Below are positions 16,807 through 27,526 of a stretch of 54,003 nucleotides of DNA, piece by piece (the first letter of the stretch is position 1; each line of letters begins with the position of its first letter). The stretch comes from Enterococcus sp. BWB1-3 (lineage in GTDB: Bacteria; Bacillota; Bacilli; Lactobacillales; Enterococcaceae). Under the pieces are notes generated by a model. That model was not told the DNA's origin and searched no databases. It saw nothing but the letters and a program-made list of their open reading frames with translations. The stretch covers positions 1-54,003 of the forward strand of contig NZ_JADOEP010000027.1 in assembly GCF_016745275.1 (NCBI RefSeq), written 5' to 3'. The position numbers and the translations under genes are program-made.

Positions 16807-19230
16807 ATGTTCGTTTCATATAAATGGTTAAGCAGATATTTAGACTTAACAAAGGTAACGCCTGAGGAATTGGCGGATAAAATGTCCGTAACAGGAATTG
16901 AAGTGGAAGCTGTTGAGATCCCTGAAGAAGGTCTGAAAAAAATTGTTGTAGGAGAAGTGAAAGAATGTATTCCGCATCCTAACTCAGATCATTTATCCAT
17001 CTGTCAGGTCGATATTGGGGAGGAAGAGCTTTCTCAAATTGTATGCGGAGCACCGAATGTAAAAGTCGGCATTAAAGTGATCGTGGCACTTCCAGGTGCT
17101 CGTATCACTGGGAATCAAAAAATTAAAAAAGGTAAAATGCGTGGGGAAGTGTCGAATGGTATGATTTGTTCCCTGCAGGAGCTGGGCTATTCAGATAATG
17201 TTATTCCTAAGGCTTATGCAGATGGAATTTACTACATGCCTCAGGATGCTGTCAATGGAGAGGCTGTCTTTTCCTATTTAGATATGGATGATGCCATTAT
17301 TGAGCTGTCTATTACACCAAACCGGGCAGATGCATTGAGTATACGCGGAGCAGCTTATGAGGTTGGTGCAATTTACCGTCAGACACCAAGGTTTGATGAG
17401 ATCAGGCTTTTGGAAAATACTGGCGAAAAAGCAGAAGAATATGTTTCTGTAGAAGTAAAAGATCAGGCAGATGCGCCTGCTTATCAGATTCGGATCATTA
17501 AAAATGTGAAGATTCAGGAAAGTCCTCTTTGGCTGCAGACTTGTTTGATGAATGAGGGAATACGTCCAATTAACAACGTAGTTGACGTGACGAACTATAT
17601 CCTGCTGCTATTTGGACAGCCGCTGCATGCTTTTGACTACGATAAATTGGGAAGTAAACAAATTTTGGTGCGTCGCGCTGAAGAAGCAGAAGAAATGGTC
17701 ACACTGGATGGCGAAATGCGTAAGCTTTCTCCAGAGAATATCGTAATTACAAACGGTCAGGTTCCAGTTGCTCTTGCAGGAATAATGGGTGGTGCCAATT
17801 CTGAAATTACCGATGAAACAACGACGGTTGCATTGGAATCTGCATTATTTGACAGTCTGTCCATTCGCCGAACCTCTAAACAGTTTAATCTGCGCAGTGA
17901 ATCCTCCAGCCGTTTTGAAAAAGGAATCAATAAAGGTACAGTGGCGGAAGCAGGAGAAGTGGCGGCAGCGATGATTGCTGAGCTTTCCGGCGGAACAGTT
18001 GTTTCCGGCAGCAGTGTGGGCAGTGAAATTACTCTTGAGCCAGTTTATGTCAGTGTATCAGTTGATCGTGCCAATCAGTATTTAGGAACGGATTTAACAG
18101 ATGCAGATGTTGCAGAAATATTCACGGCATTAGGCTTCGACTATACCTCTGACAATGGTATTTACACAGTTGAAGTACCTTCGAGAAGATGGGATATTAC
18201 AATTGAAGCAGACCTGATCGAAGAGCTTGCCCGGATTTATGGGTATGATCGGTTGCCTTCCACATTGCCTAAAGGAGAAACAGTTGCCGGCAGTCTGACA
18301 AGAACCCAGCAGTTTATGCGTCAGCTGAAAGGAATCCTTGAAGGCTATGGCGTCAGCGAAGCAATCAGCTATGCATTGACGACAGAAGATAAAGCGGGAC
18401 AATTTAGTTTGAAGCAAAGCAGCCCAACAAAACTTCAGTGGCCAATGAGTGAGGAGCGTTCAGTTCTTCGTATGAACCTTATCTCAGGACTGCTTGATGA
18501 TGTACACTATAATATTGCCCGTAAGAATAATGATATCGCATTGTATGAAATCGGACGGGTCTTTTATCAGGAAAATAATCCATTGAAAGATCTGCCTTAT
18601 GAAGAAAATCATTTGGCGATTGCTTTGACTGGAAATTATACTGAAAAAGACTGGCAGACCAATGCTTCTCCAGTTGATTTCTACACAATCAAAGGAATGC
18701 TGGACAGCTTGTTTGAGCTGACAGATTACGCGAAAGGCATCACGTATGAAGCAACACAGGACGTAAAAGAAATGCATCCGGGAAGAACCGCTTATATCAA
18801 GCTGAACGGAGAAGTTATCGGATTTGTCGGACAGATTCATCCGTTAACTGCAAAAGCCTACGATATTCCTTCTGCCTATGTTGCGGAATTGAATCTGCAG
18901 GGGTTGCTGACTGGAGAAAAAGAAGCGTTTGTCTTTGAAGCAGTATCCAAGTTCCCGGAAGTAAAACGGGATATTGCGTTACTGGTTAAAGAAACAGTGA
19001 CCAATCAGGACCTGACCGCCTGCATACAGAAACATGCAGGGCGCTTCCTGAAAAATATTCACTTATTTGATGTGTATCAGGGTGAGAATATTGAAGTTGG
19101 AATGAAATCCGTGGCTTATAGTCTGACATTTGCCAATTCAGAAGCAACACTGGTGGATGAAGAAATTAATGGGGCGATGAACAAAATTGAAAAAGCTCTG
19201 GCTGAGACTTACGGAGTGACAATAAGATAA
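16807..19230 (+). CDS. pheT: Phenylalanyl-tRNA synthetase beta subunit
   Basis: 807 residues, the long bacterial form. An EMAP-type tRNA-binding OB fold is seen near residues 40-150 ([23 protein letters not shown]). It is followed by the B3/B4 editing domain that hydrolyses Tyr-tRNA-Phe, B5, a catalytically inactive class II core, and a C-terminal ferredoxin-like anticodon domain ([16 protein letters not shown]). ATG 16807 is 6 bp after pheS. The operon ends at the terminator 19235-19278. Confidence 0.97.
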   Translation: MFVSYKWLSRYLDLTKVTPEELADKMSVTGIEVEAVEIPEEGLKKIVVGEVKECIPHPNSDHLSICQVDIGEEELSQIVCGAPNVKVGIKVIVALPGARITGNQKIKKGKMRGEVSNGMICSLQELGYSDNVIPKAYADGIYYMPQDAVNGEAVFSYLDMDDAIIELSITPNRADALSIRGAAYEVGAIYRQTPRFDEIRLLENTGEKAEEYVSVEVKDQADAPAYQIRIIKNVKIQESPLWLQTCLMNEGIRPINNVVDVTNYILLLFGQPLHAFDYDKLGSKQILVRRAEEAEEMVTLDGEMRKLSPENIVITNGQVPVALAGIMGGANSEITDETTTVALESALFDSLSIRRTSKQFNLRSESSSRFEKGINKGTVAEAGEVAAAMIAELSGGTVVSGSSVGSEITLEPVYVSVSVDRANQYLGTDLTDADVAEIFTALGFDYTSDNGIYTVEVPSRRWDITIEADLIEELARIYGYDRLPSTLPKGETVAGSLTRTQQFMRQLKGILEGYGVSEAISYALTTEDKAGQFSLKQSSPTKLQWPMSEERSVLRMNLISGLLDDVHYNIARKNNDIALYEIGRVFYQENNPLKDLPYEENHLAIALTGNYTEKDWQTNASPVDFYTIKGMLDSLFELTDYAKGITYEATQDVKEMHPGRTAYIKLNGEVIGFVGQIHPLTAKAYDIPSAYVAELNLQGLLTGEKEAFVFEAVSKFPEVKRDIALLVKETVTNQDLTACIQKHAGRFLKNIHLFDVYQGENIEVGMKSVAYSLTFANSEATLVDEEINGAMNKIEKALAETYGVTIR

Positions 19231-19234
19231 AATG

Positions 19235-19278
19235 AACTGTGCATCAAAAACACGAACTGTTTTTGATGCACAGTTTTT
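19235..19278 (+). terminator. Intrinsic terminator of pheS-pheT
   Basis: AACTGTGCATCAAAAA (19235-19250) pairs with TTTTTGATGCACAGTT after a 9-nt loop and is followed by T residues. It is a 16-bp stem. Confidence 0.92.
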
Positions 19279-19304
19279 AAGTAATACTGACAATTCGTGA
19301 TTCA

Positions 19305-19348
19305 ACAAAAAAGGAACAGGGAAAATAGTGATGCATTTCCGGTTCCTT
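19305..19348 (-). terminator. Intrinsic terminator of the amino acid ABC operon
   Basis: Read on the minus strand, AAGGAACCGGAAATGCAT folds onto ATTTTCCCTGTTCCTT with a small mismatch and is followed by a T-run. It lies just after the last permease gene. Confidence 0.8.
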
Positions 19349-19364
19349 AAGTTTAGCTGTTTAG

Positions 19365-20027
19365 TTAATACCCTTTTGCCCAGTTTCGAGACAGCCATCT
19401 TGAAAACTGTGAAATGGCAAAGTTGACAGTGAAATAAATTAATGCGACCAGTCCGTATATGGTGAAGACCTGCGCAGTCTGTACATAACGTCCCATAAGG
19501 ATATAGGATTTTCCGAACAGCTCCTGCAAAGCAATAACAGAATACAGAAAACTGGTATCTTTTATGACTGTTACAAACTGTGAAATGATGGCAGGCAGCA
19601 CATTGCGAATTGCCTGAGGCAGTACAATATACAACAATATCTGGAAATTACTGAAACCCTGAGAACGTGCCGCTTCTTTCTGTCCTTTATCCACTCCGTT
19701 TAAGCCGCCGCGAATTATTTCCGCCAAAGCCGCAGTGGTGAAGACTGTAAAGCTGACAATACCTGCAGGGGTAGATTTAATTTTAAAAATCAGAAAAATG
19801 ACATAGATCCAAAGCAGGTTTGGAATGTTTCGAACGACTTCAATATAAATACTTGCCAGTAATTTCAGCGGTCCGCCTTTTTTATTACGTAAAACTGCCA
19901 AAATTGTTCCAAAAATTGTACTTAACGCGATAGCGGAAAATGAGATAAAAAGAGTAAGTGAAAGTCCGTCCCATAAAAATCGCAGATTATTTTCAGTGAA
20001 AATTTGACTAATTTGTTCTGACATCAT
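19365..20027 (-). CDS. Polar amino acid ABC transporter permease (second)
   Basis: 220 residues with four or five hydrophobic segments. It contains the HisM/GlnP signature EAARSQGFSNFQILLYIVLPQAIRNVLPAI, which contacts the ATPase (EAA loop). It pairs with the permease upstream to form the membrane channel of a glutamine/glutamate/aspartate-type importer. ATG 20027 and ATG 20024 are adjacent; GGGGGT upstream fits the second slightly better. It is the last gene of the minus-strand operon, 8 bp after its partner, and is followed by a terminator. Confidence 0.92.
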   Translation of the reverse strand: MMSEQISQIFTENNLRFLWDGLSLTLFISFSAIALSTIFGTILAVLRNKKGGPLKLLASIYIEVVRNIPNLLWIYVIFLIFKIKSTPAGIVSFTVFTTAALAEIIRGGLNGVDKGQKEAARSQGFSNFQILLYIVLPQAIRNVLPAIISQFVTVIKDTSFLYSVIALQELFGKSYILMGRYVQTAQVFTIYGLVALIYFTVNFAISQFSRWLSRNWAKGY

Positions 20028-20035
20028 TTACCCCC

Positions 20036-20752
20036 TTATCTGTTGTAAGCTTTCTTATTGTTTTCCTCAAGACGTCTCGCAAGGGTTGCCAGCGGGAAGC
20101 AAAGGATAAAGTAAAGCAAACCGGCAACTGTAAAGGCCGGGATATAATTTAGATTGATTGATGACCAACTGTTGGCAGTAAACATGATGTCCATGCCTGA
20201 GATAATTGCAACTGTCGCCGTATTTTTGATTAAGTTAACCACCTGATTTGTCAGCGGCGGCAGCATGATTTTCCATGCCTGAGGCAGAATCACATAGCGC
20301 ATGGTTTGAGCCGATGTAAATCCTTGAGAATATGCGGCTTCAAATTGACCTTTCGGTACAGCACCAATTCCAGAACGGACGACTTCGGAAATATAGGCTC
20401 CATGGTAGAGTCCGACACAGAGAATAGCAGTTGTAGTTGCTGAAAATGTCAGAAACTGATACCCAAATAGAGGCAAGCCGTAATAAACAACAACAAACTG
20501 AATTAACAGCGGCGTATTTTGAAAAAACTCAACATAGACACGGCTGATTATTTTAAGCAGTATATTCTTGGTTGTTGAGAAGCTCCCAAAAAGAACGCCT
20601 AGGATTAAAGCAAGTGCAAGTGCTCCAAGTGAAATCATAATGGTATACAGGAAAGCATCTGCGAACAGACGCCAGTCTCTGATAACCGCCTGCCAGCGCT
20701 GAAGGGCAAAAGGCCCTTCCTCCAGCCAGGATGCAGAAATGATAAATGACAT
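20036..20752 (-). CDS. Polar amino acid ABC transporter permease (first)
   Basis: 238 residues from ATG 20752, chosen because AGGAGGGG precedes it; the longer frame begins inside the spacer. The EAA motif is FEAAYSQGFTSAQTMRYVILPQAWKIMLPP. Five hydrophobic segments are visible, and the first lies after an unusually polar, Trp-rich start (SASWLEEGPFALQRW). It forms a heterodimeric channel with the downstream permease and works with the adjacent binding lipoprotein and ATPase. Confidence 0.92.
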   Translation of the reverse strand: MSFIISASWLEEGPFALQRWQAVIRDWRLFADAFLYTIMISLGALALALILGVLFGSFSTTKNILLKIISRVYVEFFQNTPLLIQFVVVYYGLPLFGYQFLTFSATTTAILCVGLYHGAYISEVVRSGIGAVPKGQFEAAYSQGFTSAQTMRYVILPQAWKIMLPPLTNQVVNLIKNTATVAIISGMDIMFTANSWSSINLNYIPAFTVAGLLYFILCFPLATLARRLEENNKKAYNR

Positions 20753-20800
20753 AAATAAACCCCTCCTAAATTCATACAAAACGATGTAGAATCAGAAAGA

Positions 20801-21607
20801 TTATTTCAAATTCCAAGTCGTGTAAATCTCGTCCAGTGAACCATCTTCCTGCCATTTTTCAATCAGATTGTTCAAGTAGTCGTTTAAGTCTGAGCTTGAT
20901 TTTTTCGTAGCAATACCATATTCCTGCGGAGAGAAACCGTCTGCCAGAATTTCAGTATCATCATCAACGTATCCAGTCAGAATAGATTTATCTACTGAGA
21001 ATGCATCAATACGTTTAGATGTTAAAGCTGTTTTCAGTTCAGGATAAGAGCCAAGCTCCTGGAAGTTAAATGAAACGCCTAAAGAATCACCTTCAGCGAT
21101 AATTGCTTCCTTGGTTGTTGCTGACTGAGCAACACCGATAGTTTTTCCATCTAAGCTGGCTGTATCAGTAAAACCGTCAGATTTTCGTACTAAGAAGCCA
21201 ACTTCATCCTGATAATAAGGAGTGGTAAAGTTGTACGTTTCTTTTCGTTCATCTGTAATAGTAAATGTTGCAATAATCATATCCACCTCGCCGTTATCCA
21301 AAAGTGGTCCGCGGGTTTTTGCAGTAACGCCGACAAATTCAACATTGTCTTCACTGCCGGTTAATTCTTTTGCAATTTTGCGGGCAATGTCAGGCTCCAT
21401 ACCTTCATTTTTATTTGTGTCCGGGTTCATATAACCAAAATTAGGTACGTCTTCCTTAATGCCGACTTTGATGACGCCTGCATCTTTAATTTTGTCAATA
21501 GCAGAGCCGCTTGAAGTAGCTGCGTCTTCAGAGCCTCCACAAGCTGTGAATAGCCCAAGTGCTGCTAAAAGAGTCAGTCCGCCTAATAGTTTTTTCATTT
21601 TTTTCAT
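20801..21607 (-). CDS. Amino acid ABC transporter substrate-binding lipoprotein
   Basis: 268 residues from ATG 21607 behind AAGGAGG; longer frames upstream are not coding. A lipoprotein signal peptide ends at the lipobox LFTAC with C23 as the lipidated residue, so the protein sits on the outer face of the membrane. The mature part is a SBP_bac_3 domain (IKVGIKEDVPNFGYMNPDT, GMEPDIARKIAKEL, VDMIIATFTITDERKE). That family binds polar or acidic amino acids; the substrate cannot be fixed, but Glu/Gln/Asp is the usual range. It is the second gene of the operon. Confidence 0.93.
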   Translation of the reverse strand: MKKMKKLLGGLTLLAALGLFTACGGSEDAATSSGSAIDKIKDAGVIKVGIKEDVPNFGYMNPDTNKNEGMEPDIARKIAKELTGSEDNVEFVGVTAKTRGPLLDNGEVDMIIATFTITDERKETYNFTTPYYQDEVGFLVRKSDGFTDTASLDGKTIGVAQSATTKEAIIAEGDSLGVSFNFQELGSYPELKTALTSKRIDAFSVDKSILTGYVDDDTEILADGFSPQEYGIATKKSSSDLNDYLNNLIEKWQEDGSLDEIYTTWNLK

Positions 21608-21721
21608 AAAACATCCTCCTTGTTTTAGTTGATTATGCGTCAAGAATAAGAGCCGGTAATATGTGTCGGGTGCAGTGTAAGCAGGTGACAGAAGCGGCAA
21701 CGGATAAACAAACCATAGTGT

Positions 21722-22453
21722 TTAAGAATTATGAATAATTTTGCTGAGAAACTCTTTCGCACGTTCATTCTGAGTGTTCGTGAAGAAATGTTCAGGGGTA
21801 CCGGTTTCGACGATTTTTCCCTCATCCATAAAAATAACCTTATCTGCTACCTGTCTGGCAAAGCCCATTTCGTGAGTTACGCAGATCATGGTAATGCTTT
21901 GTTTGGAAAGATCTACCATCACGTCTAAAACTTCCTGAATCATTTCGGGGTCAAGGGCTGAGGTAGGTTCGTCAAAAAGTATGACTTCCGGGTGCATGTT
22001 CAGGGAACGGGCAATTGCCACCCGTTGCTGCTGTCCTCCGGAAAGTTGAGCCGGATATGCTTTTGCTTTGTCGGCTAGTCCGACACGTTCAAGATATTCC
22101 ATCCCTGTACGGGTTGCTTCCTCTTTGCTGACGCCTTTTACCTTAATCGGTGCGAGTGTTAGGTTGTCAATAATTGTTTTGTGTGCGTAAAGATTGAAGC
22201 CCTGAAATACCATGGCTACTTTTTTACGTACAGATTGAATGGGAGCTTTTGGCTCAGTGATGTTTATCCCGTCCACAATAATTTTTCCGTCACTCACTTT
22301 TTCCAGACGGTTGATACAGCGAATTAATGTACTTTTGCCGGAGCCGGAAGGACCGATAATAACGATTTTCTCTCCCTGATCGACTGAGAAGGAAATATCC
22401 TTTAGTACATGATGATCGCCAAAGTACTTGTTTACATGTTCCAATGAAATCAT
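21722..22453 (-). CDS. Amino acid ABC transporter ATP-binding protein
   Basis: 243 residues from ATG 22453, with AAAGGAG seven bases upstream; a TTG two codons earlier is less likely. Motifs are Walker [15 protein letters not shown]-loop [12 protein letters not shown], signature [15 protein letters not shown], Walker [14 protein letters not shown] and the switch His in VTHEMGF. It is a GlnQ/ArtP-type ATPase that drives the adjacent two-permease importer. It is the first gene of the minus-strand operon, followed by the lipoprotein gene after about 115 bp. Confidence 0.95.
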   Translation of the reverse strand: MISLEHVNKYFGDHHVLKDISFSVDQGEKIVIIGPSGSGKSTLIRCINRLEKVSDGKIIVDGINITEPKAPIQSVRKKVAMVFQGFNLYAHKTIIDNLTLAPIKVKGVSKEEATRTGMEYLERVGLADKAKAYPAQLSGGQQQRVAIARSLNMHPEVILFDEPTSALDPEMIQEVLDVMVDLSKQSITMICVTHEMGFARQVADKVIFMDEGKIVETGTPEHFFTNTQNERAKEFLSKIIHNS

Positions 22454-23002
22454 AGTCAATCTCCTTTATTTATTGAAGATAATCTTCCTCTTTAACGGTA
22501 AATGAGGAATCGTTCGTTATCTCCTTTACTTGTTCAACAACCAGAGTCATTGAGTACCAAAAAAATGAGACGTGTTGTTTTCTTTTATAACGAGAAAGAA
22601 ACATGGTTCAATTCTAAGGTATGTTAGATTAAATAACCAGTTGGAAAAATAAAATGAGTGGATAAAAAATTTTAATTTAGTAAATTACTGGGAAAATAGC
22701 AGAAAAGATCATAATTTTTAAATAAATACGTCTTTTTTCAACAATATAAAAACATTTATCCTCGTAATTTAATCTTATGCTCATAATTCTTTCCTTTCGT
22801 TAATGTTAGAAATTATAACATAAGTTTTGAGCGATTTCCAGTTTTTTATCAAATTATTTATTGAGCAGTTAGGATAACTGGATAGGCTGTTGAAAAAATA
22901 AATGGATTGCCGAATAGAGAATAAAACTTGAAAAAGTCCATAAAAAAGTGGAGAATAAAGGTATTGAAAAAAATACTACTATATAAAAGGTTTGAATAAA
23001 AG
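22454..23002. other. Divergent intergenic region between the ABC operon and racE
   Basis: This stretch is very AT-rich and holds no gene. It contains an inverted repeat ATGTTA (22803-22808) and TAACAT (22816-22821). On the minus strand TTATAAT falls inside the repeat, a possible repressor-controlled -10 for the ABC operon with a 350-nt leader. Confidence 0.5.
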
Positions 23003-23821
23003 ATGAATAATGAAGCAATTGGATTTATAGATTCCGGTGTGGGTGGTCTGACGGTAGTGAAAGAAGCAATGAAGCAGCTGCCGAATGAACGTCTGATTTA
23101 TTTGGGAGATACTGCACGCTGTCCATATGGGCCACGTCCAGCTGAACAGGTAATCCAGTACACGTGGGAAATGACGTCGTTTCTTTTGAAGAAGAATATA
23201 AAGATGCTGGTGATTGCCTGCAATACGGCGACTGCTGTCGCATTGGACGAAATCAAAGAAAAGCTGAATATTCCGGTAGTCGGTGTTATTCTGCCAGGCT
23301 CCCGGGCGGCAGTTAAGGCAACCAAAAATAATCAAATTGGTGTTATCGGGACAATGGGAACAATCAAAAGCGGTTCCTATAAAAATGCATTGAAAGAGAA
23401 AGTCCCTGTTATTCATGTGACAAGTCTTTCTTGTCCTAAATTTGTCCCTATCGTAGAAAGCAGTGAATATCATTCTTCTGTTGCAAAGAAGGTAGTGACT
23501 GAAACGCTGAAACCTCTTAAAACCAAGGGATTGGATACACTGATTTTGGGGTGCACTCATTACCCGCTGCTGCGGCCGCTGATTCAAAACTTTATGGGAA
23601 ACAGAATCAAGCTGATAGATTCAGGTATGGAAACTGTGAGTGAGGTCAGTGTTCTGCTGGATTATTTCAATTTGGCAGGAAGACCGCAGGAACAACCACC
23701 ATTGAATAAATTTTATACAACTGGTTCAGCAGCCATGTTTAAACGAATTGCCAACGACTGGCTTGAGTTGGAAACAGTCAATGTAGAACATGTAAATATA
23801 GGAGGAAGCAAGTTTGATTAG
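23003..23821 (+). CDS. racE: Glutamate racemase
   Basis: 272 residues, standard length. It converts L- to D-glutamate for peptidoglycan. The start has [17 protein letters not shown]. The two catalytic cysteines are C73 (VIACNTATA) and C184 ([13 protein letters not shown]). The ATG 23003 lacks a strong ribosome binding site. The last 8 bp overlap the next gene, whose GGAGG lies inside racE, so the two are translationally coupled in a racE, rph-rdgB, yfcE-like operon common in the lactic acid bacteria and bacilli. Confidence 0.95.
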   Translation: MNNEAIGFIDSGVGGLTVVKEAMKQLPNERLIYLGDTARCPYGPRPAEQVIQYTWEMTSFLLKKNIKMLVIACNTATAVALDEIKEKLNIPVVGVILPGSRAAVKATKNNQIGVIGTMGTIKSGSYKNALKEKVPVIHVTSLSCPKFVPIVESSEYHSSVAKKVVTETLKPLKTKGLDTLILGCTHYPLLRPLIQNFMGNRIKLIDSGMETVSEVSVLLDYFNLAGRPQEQPPLNKFYTTGSAAMFKRIANDWLELETVNVEHVNIGGSKFD

Positions 23822-25160
23822 ACACGATGGAAGAAACGAGCGCGAATTGAGAAGGATTACAATTGAAACAGGTGTTTTTAAACATCCCGAGGGATCTGTT
23901 GTTATCTCTTTTGGAGATACCAAGGTTATTTGTTCTGCAACAATTGAAGAGAAGGTTCCTCCCTTTTTGAAAGGGCAGGGGACTGGCTGGGTAACAGCGG
24001 AATATAGCATGCTTCCTCGGGCAACCAACACGAGAAATAGGCGGGAAAGTGTAAAAGGAAAGCTTTCTGGCCGAACGATGGAAATCCAACGTCTTATCGG
24101 GCGTTCTTTGAGAGCGGTAGTTGATCTGGAAAAATTAGGAGAACGCAGTATTATTGTTGACTGCGATGTTATTCAGGCAGATGGCGGAACGCGAACCGCC
24201 AGTATTACAGGAGCTTTTACAGCGATGAAGCTTGCTGTTGAAACCCTTTTAATTAAAGGAAAACTGACTGAAGATCCTATCAAGCAGCATCTTGCGGCAG
24301 TCAGTGTGGGTATTTTGCCGGATGGGCAATGTGTGCTGGACTTGGATTATGAAGAAGACTTTGCTGCGAAAGTTGATATGAATCTGGTTATGACAGAAGC
24401 AGGGGAGTTTGTTGAAATTCAGGGGACCGGCGAAGAAGCAACTTTTTCAGGAGATGAACTAAATACAATGCTTTTTTATGGAAAAACAGGAATCAGCGAG
24501 CTGATAGCTGAACAAAAGACAATTTTGTATCAAGCAGCAGAAGAGCCGATTGATTCAGATCAGAAGACGATTGTCATTGCGACAGGGAATCCTGGAAAAG
24601 CGTCAGAATTTAAACAGTTGTTTGCAGCGAAAGGATATGAAGTAAAAACCCTTTTAGATTATCCGCAGCTTCCCGATGTGGAGGAGACTGGTGAAACTTT
24701 TGAAGAAAATGCCCGGTTAAAAGCAGAAACAATTGCAGGGATTCTTCATCAGCCGGTTCTTGCAGACGATTCAGGTTTAATTGTAGATGCATTAGGCGGC
24801 AGACCAGGTGTTTATTCTGCCCGGTTTGCAGGAGAAATAAAAAGCGATGCGGCAAATAATGCCAAGCTCCTGCATGAAATGACAGATGTTCCGGAAAACG
24901 AGCGGACTGCACGTTTCCATTGTACACTGGTTTTTGCTGCTCCTGAGAAGCAAAGTCTGGTAGTTGAAGGAGAATGGGAAGGACGAATCGGAACAATTCC
25001 AAGAGGAGAAAACGGCTTTGGATATGATCCTCTGTTTTATGTTCCAGAAGAAGAAAAAACAGCAGCAGAAATTTCTCCAGAGCTGAAAAATACAATCAGC
25101 CACAGAGGAAAAGCTGTGAAGCAATTAAAAACACAATGGGAGAATTGGCTGAACAGCTGA
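23814..25160 (+). CDS. RNase PH fused to RdgB-type dITP/XTP pyrophosphatase
   Basis: 448 residues from TTG 23814 with GGAGG at 23801-23805. Residues 1 to about 240 are RNase PH, the phosphorolytic tRNA 3'-trimming exonuclease ([44 protein letters not shown]). Residues about 253-448 are a HAM1/RdgB nucleotide house-cleaning enzyme ([46 protein letters not shown]). A short linker near 245-252 joins the two. Both domains keep their key motifs, so both activities are expected. The same fusion is known in related Firmicutes. Confidence 0.93.
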   Translation: MIRHDGRNERELRRITIETGVFKHPEGSVVISFGDTKVICSATIEEKVPPFLKGQGTGWVTAEYSMLPRATNTRNRRESVKGKLSGRTMEIQRLIGRSLRAVVDLEKLGERSIIVDCDVIQADGGTRTASITGAFTAMKLAVETLLIKGKLTEDPIKQHLAAVSVGILPDGQCVLDLDYEEDFAAKVDMNLVMTEAGEFVEIQGTGEEATFSGDELNTMLFYGKTGISELIAEQKTILYQAAEEPIDSDQKTIVIATGNPGKASEFKQLFAAKGYEVKTLLDYPQLPDVEETGETFEENARLKAETIAGILHQPVLADDSGLIVDALGGRPGVYSARFAGEIKSDAANNAKLLHEMTDVPENERTARFHCTLVFAAPEKQSLVVEGEWEGRIGTIPRGENGFGYDPLFYVPEEEKTAAEISPELKNTISHRGKAVKQLKTQWENWLNS

Positions 25161-25178
25161 TCTGACAGGAGGAAAAGA

Positions 25179-25694
25179 ATGAGGTATTTAGTTGTAAGCG
25201 ATAATCATGGAGATCGAGATATTTTAGTACAGTTAGTCAAGCAGTATAAAGGGAAAGTCGATGCATTTTTTCATTGCGGAGATTCTGAACTTGATACTTC
25301 TGATCATTTGTGGGATTATTTCACAGCAGCTGTAAAGGGAAACTGCGACTATGATCTGGGATTTCCGGAAACAGCAATAAAGAATACAGGTGAAGATGTT
25401 ATTTTTCTGACACATGGGCATCTGTCCAATGTACGTTTTGGACTGACACAGTTGGCTCTGCAGGCGGAAGAAGCCGGAGCCAATATCGCTTTATTTGGAC
25501 ATACGCATGAAATTGGCTGTGAAATGCATCAGGGTATACTGTTTTTAAATCCGGGAAGTATTCGTCAACCTAGAGGACCAATCCAAATTCAGTCATATGC
25601 AATCATTGACAGTACAGAAGAGCAGCTGGATGTTCAATATTATGACCGCAGCTTTTCGCTGGTTCCCGAACTTCATTTCAGCTTTAAAAAATAA
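25179..25694 (+). CDS. YfcE/YsnB-family metallophosphodiesterase
   Basis: 171 residues of the calcineurin-like phosphoesterase fold. The two-metal ligands are visible: D8 and H10 (VVSDNHGD), GDSELD, GNCDYD, THGH and GHTHE. The family hydrolyses model phosphodiesters; a physiological substrate is not established. It is the third gene of the racE operon, 18 bp after the fusion gene with AGGAGG upstream. A terminator follows at 25748-25799. Confidence 0.88.
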   Translation: MRYLVVSDNHGDRDILVQLVKQYKGKVDAFFHCGDSELDTSDHLWDYFTAAVKGNCDYDLGFPETAIKNTGEDVIFLTHGHLSNVRFGLTQLALQAEEAGANIALFGHTHEIGCEMHQGILFLNPGSIRQPRGPIQIQSYAIIDSTEEQLDVQYYDRSFSLVPELHFSFKK

Positions 25695-25747
25695 TTTATC
25701 TATTTTACGGATGTTACAGAGAACCTAATCAATCATTTTTAAAACAG

Positions 25748-25799
25748 CTCTAAATCGTTTGTTCCGACAGAAGTCTAGATGATGATTTAGAGTTTTTTC
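25748..25799 (+). terminator. Intrinsic terminator of the racE operon
   Basis: CTCTAAATC (25748-25756) pairs with GATTTAGAG (25784-25792), then a run of six T. Confidence 0.85.
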
Positions 25800-25817
25800 T
25801 TGTTGTAAAAGGTGAAA

Positions 25818-26110
25818 TCGGGACAAAAGCAATCAGCTCCGAAAATTATCAAGGAATACTATTTATAGAATGAATAGCTGAGAATTGATATACTTCGCTT
25901 CGATCCCATCAACTTCTATGTATGAAACATACGAGAGTTGACAGGCTTCACTAGGATTGCTTTAGCAGAGTAGATGAAGTCCTGTTACCTACTCGGTGAA
26001 GAAGCTGCTCCTGCGGTTACTCATCGCAAAAAGAATTTTTGCTTTTGTTCCGCCGATTATTCGAGGCTAGATACGAAGTAGAGTTTGGAACTTTATTCTG
26101 CCCCACTCTC
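25818..26110 (-). repeat. Mosaic intergenic repeat, inverted copy
   Basis: Read on the minus strand this matches 28867-29220 at both ends: the start with CAGAATAAAGTTCCAAACTC, the shared AACAAAAGCAAAAATTC and GAGTAACCGCAGGAGCA motifs, and the end with CAGCTATTCATTCTAT and GCTTTTGTCCCGAT. The middle is different, holding an unrelated 100-bp filler instead of the 33-bp tandem repeat. It lies between the racE operon terminator and the CBS-domain gene. Confidence 0.85.
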
Positions 26111-26245
26111 TTTTTAAAATCCGGCAGTACGAACTGAATTGTAAAAAACTTTAAATGATCTATGAAAAAACTGCGAATTTAGAGACATTCCCTGTCGTTT
26201 TTTGTACAATAAAGAATGTAGTGAAAAACGAATGGAGGCACTCCA

Positions 26246-26740
26246 ATGATTGGAAATGCTGTTAAAGAATTATTGTTAGAGAAACAAGATACATTTATGA
26301 TACCTGGCGAGAATGTTGCCAATGTTATGTGTTTGAACCCTTTAAATCATGCGCTGCTTGTTTTATCTCAAGTAAGATATTCAAAAATTCCCGTATTGGA
26401 TAAAGGAGACCGCTTTGTCGGCTTAATCAGTCTTTCAGATGTGGTAGATAAAATGTTTGACCTTACCTCGATTGATTTGGAAAAGCTGCAGGAGTTTACA
26501 GTCGCCGATGTGATGGAAGTAGGGGTTCCTGTAATCGGCGAAGAATGGGAGTTGGAAGATGTGCTGCACTTGCTGGTGGATTCACCGTTTCTGCCGGTTG
26601 TCGATAATAACCAGTGCTTCAAAGGTATTATTACAAGAAAGGAATTGCTGAAAGCGATTAATCATATGGCACACGAACTGGAAAGGCATAATATTGTGCT
26701 GCCGAAAGTCGAGGAGGACCAGGAAAATCAGGCAATTTGA
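26246..26740 (+). CDS. CBS-domain protein, CbpB/YkuL type
   Basis: 164 residues with two CBS domains, roughly residues 20-75 and 85-150 (SKIPVLDKGDRFVGLISLSDVVDKM and LPVVDNNQCFKGIITRKELLKAI). CBS pairs bind adenosyl ligands. YkuL/CbpB homologues in Bacillus and Listeria bind c-di-AMP, and this protein has the same small size and sits beside dapH as ykuL does. Ligand specificity here is inferred. ATG 26246 follows GGAGG. Confidence 0.85.
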   Translation: MIGNAVKELLLEKQDTFMIPGENVANVMCLNPLNHALLVLSQVRYSKIPVLDKGDRFVGLISLSDVVDKMFDLTSIDLEKLQEFTVADVMEVGVPVIGEEWELEDVLHLLVDSPFLPVVDNNQCFKGIITRKELLKAINHMAHELERHNIVLPKVEEDQENQAI

Positions 26741-26750
26741 TTTTTTAAAA

Positions 26751-26779
26751 TTCACATTTCTTTTTATTTCTGTTATGCT
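26751..26779 (+). promoter_or_regulatory. Candidate promoter of dapH
   Basis: TTCACA (26751-26756) and TATGCT (26774-26779) are 17 bp apart and 30 bp before the dapH start, so dapH can be transcribed separately from the CBS-domain gene. Confidence 0.5.
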
Positions 26780-26809
26780 GTTTGTTAGAAACTGAAGGGA
26801 GTTGTGTAA

Positions 26810-27511
26810 ATGGATGCCCATGAAATAATCAATTATATCGGGAGCGCTAAAAAGAAAACAACAGTGAAAGTCACACTTAAAGGAAAGCTGAAAGAAGTGG
26901 TTTATCCGGAAGAAATAAAGGCTTTTGCAAACTGTAAAACGGGAACTTTATTTGGCGAATGGGCTGATATTAAAAAATTTTTAGAAGAAAATCAGGCAGT
27001 TATTGATGATTATGTTGTAGAAAATGATGGTCGGAATTCTGCGATTCCTTTATTGGATACGAAAGAAATAAATGCAAGAATTGAGCCTGGTGCAATTATC
27101 CGTGATCAGGTTGAAATAGGTAATCAGGCAGTTATTATGATGGGTGCCATAATCAATATCGGAGCAGTGATTGGTGAAGGTTCGATGATTGATATGGGCG
27201 CCATTCTCGGTGGAAGAGCAATCATCGGCAAACATTGTCATATTGGTGCAGGAACTGTACTGGCCGGAGTGATTGAACCGCCAAGTGCAGAGCCGGTTGT
27301 GATCGAAGACAATGTGATGATTGGTGCGAATGCAGTAGTTCTTGAAGGTGTTCGTGTAGGTAAAGGTGCGGTTGTTGCTGCCGGAGCAGTTGTTATAAAT
27401 GATGTGGCACCGAATACTGTTGTTGCAGGAATTCCAGCAATAAAAATCAAGGATTTTGACGAAAAAACCAAAGATAAAACAACGATAATGAAAGAATTGA
27501 GAAATCTTTAA
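26810..27511 (+). CDS. dapH: 2,3,4,5-tetrahydropyridine-2,6-dicarboxylate N-acetyltransferase
   Basis: 233 residues. It acetylates tetrahydrodipicolinate in the acetyl branch of diaminopimelate and lysine synthesis. The N-terminal DapH domain (about 1-85) is followed by a left-handed parallel beta helix of hexapeptide repeats ([56 protein letters not shown]). The start is ATG 26810 behind AGGGAG. The deacetylase gene of the same branch follows after about 215 bp. Confidence 0.95.
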   Translation: MDAHEIINYIGSAKKKTTVKVTLKGKLKEVVYPEEIKAFANCKTGTLFGEWADIKKFLEENQAVIDDYVVENDGRNSAIPLLDTKEINARIEPGAIIRDQVEIGNQAVIMMGAIINIGAVIGEGSMIDMGAILGGRAIIGKHCHIGAGTVLAGVIEPPSAEPVVIEDNVMIGANAVVLEGVRVGKGAVVAAGAVVINDVAPNTVVAGIPAIKIKDFDEKTKDKTTIMKELRNL

Positions 27512-27526
27512 ATCCAGCTATAGAGG

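Noticed and set aside
26741-26809. Treating the CBS-domain gene and dapH as strictly one transcript
   Set aside because: A good promoter at 26751-26779 lies between them, so co-transcription cannot be assumed.
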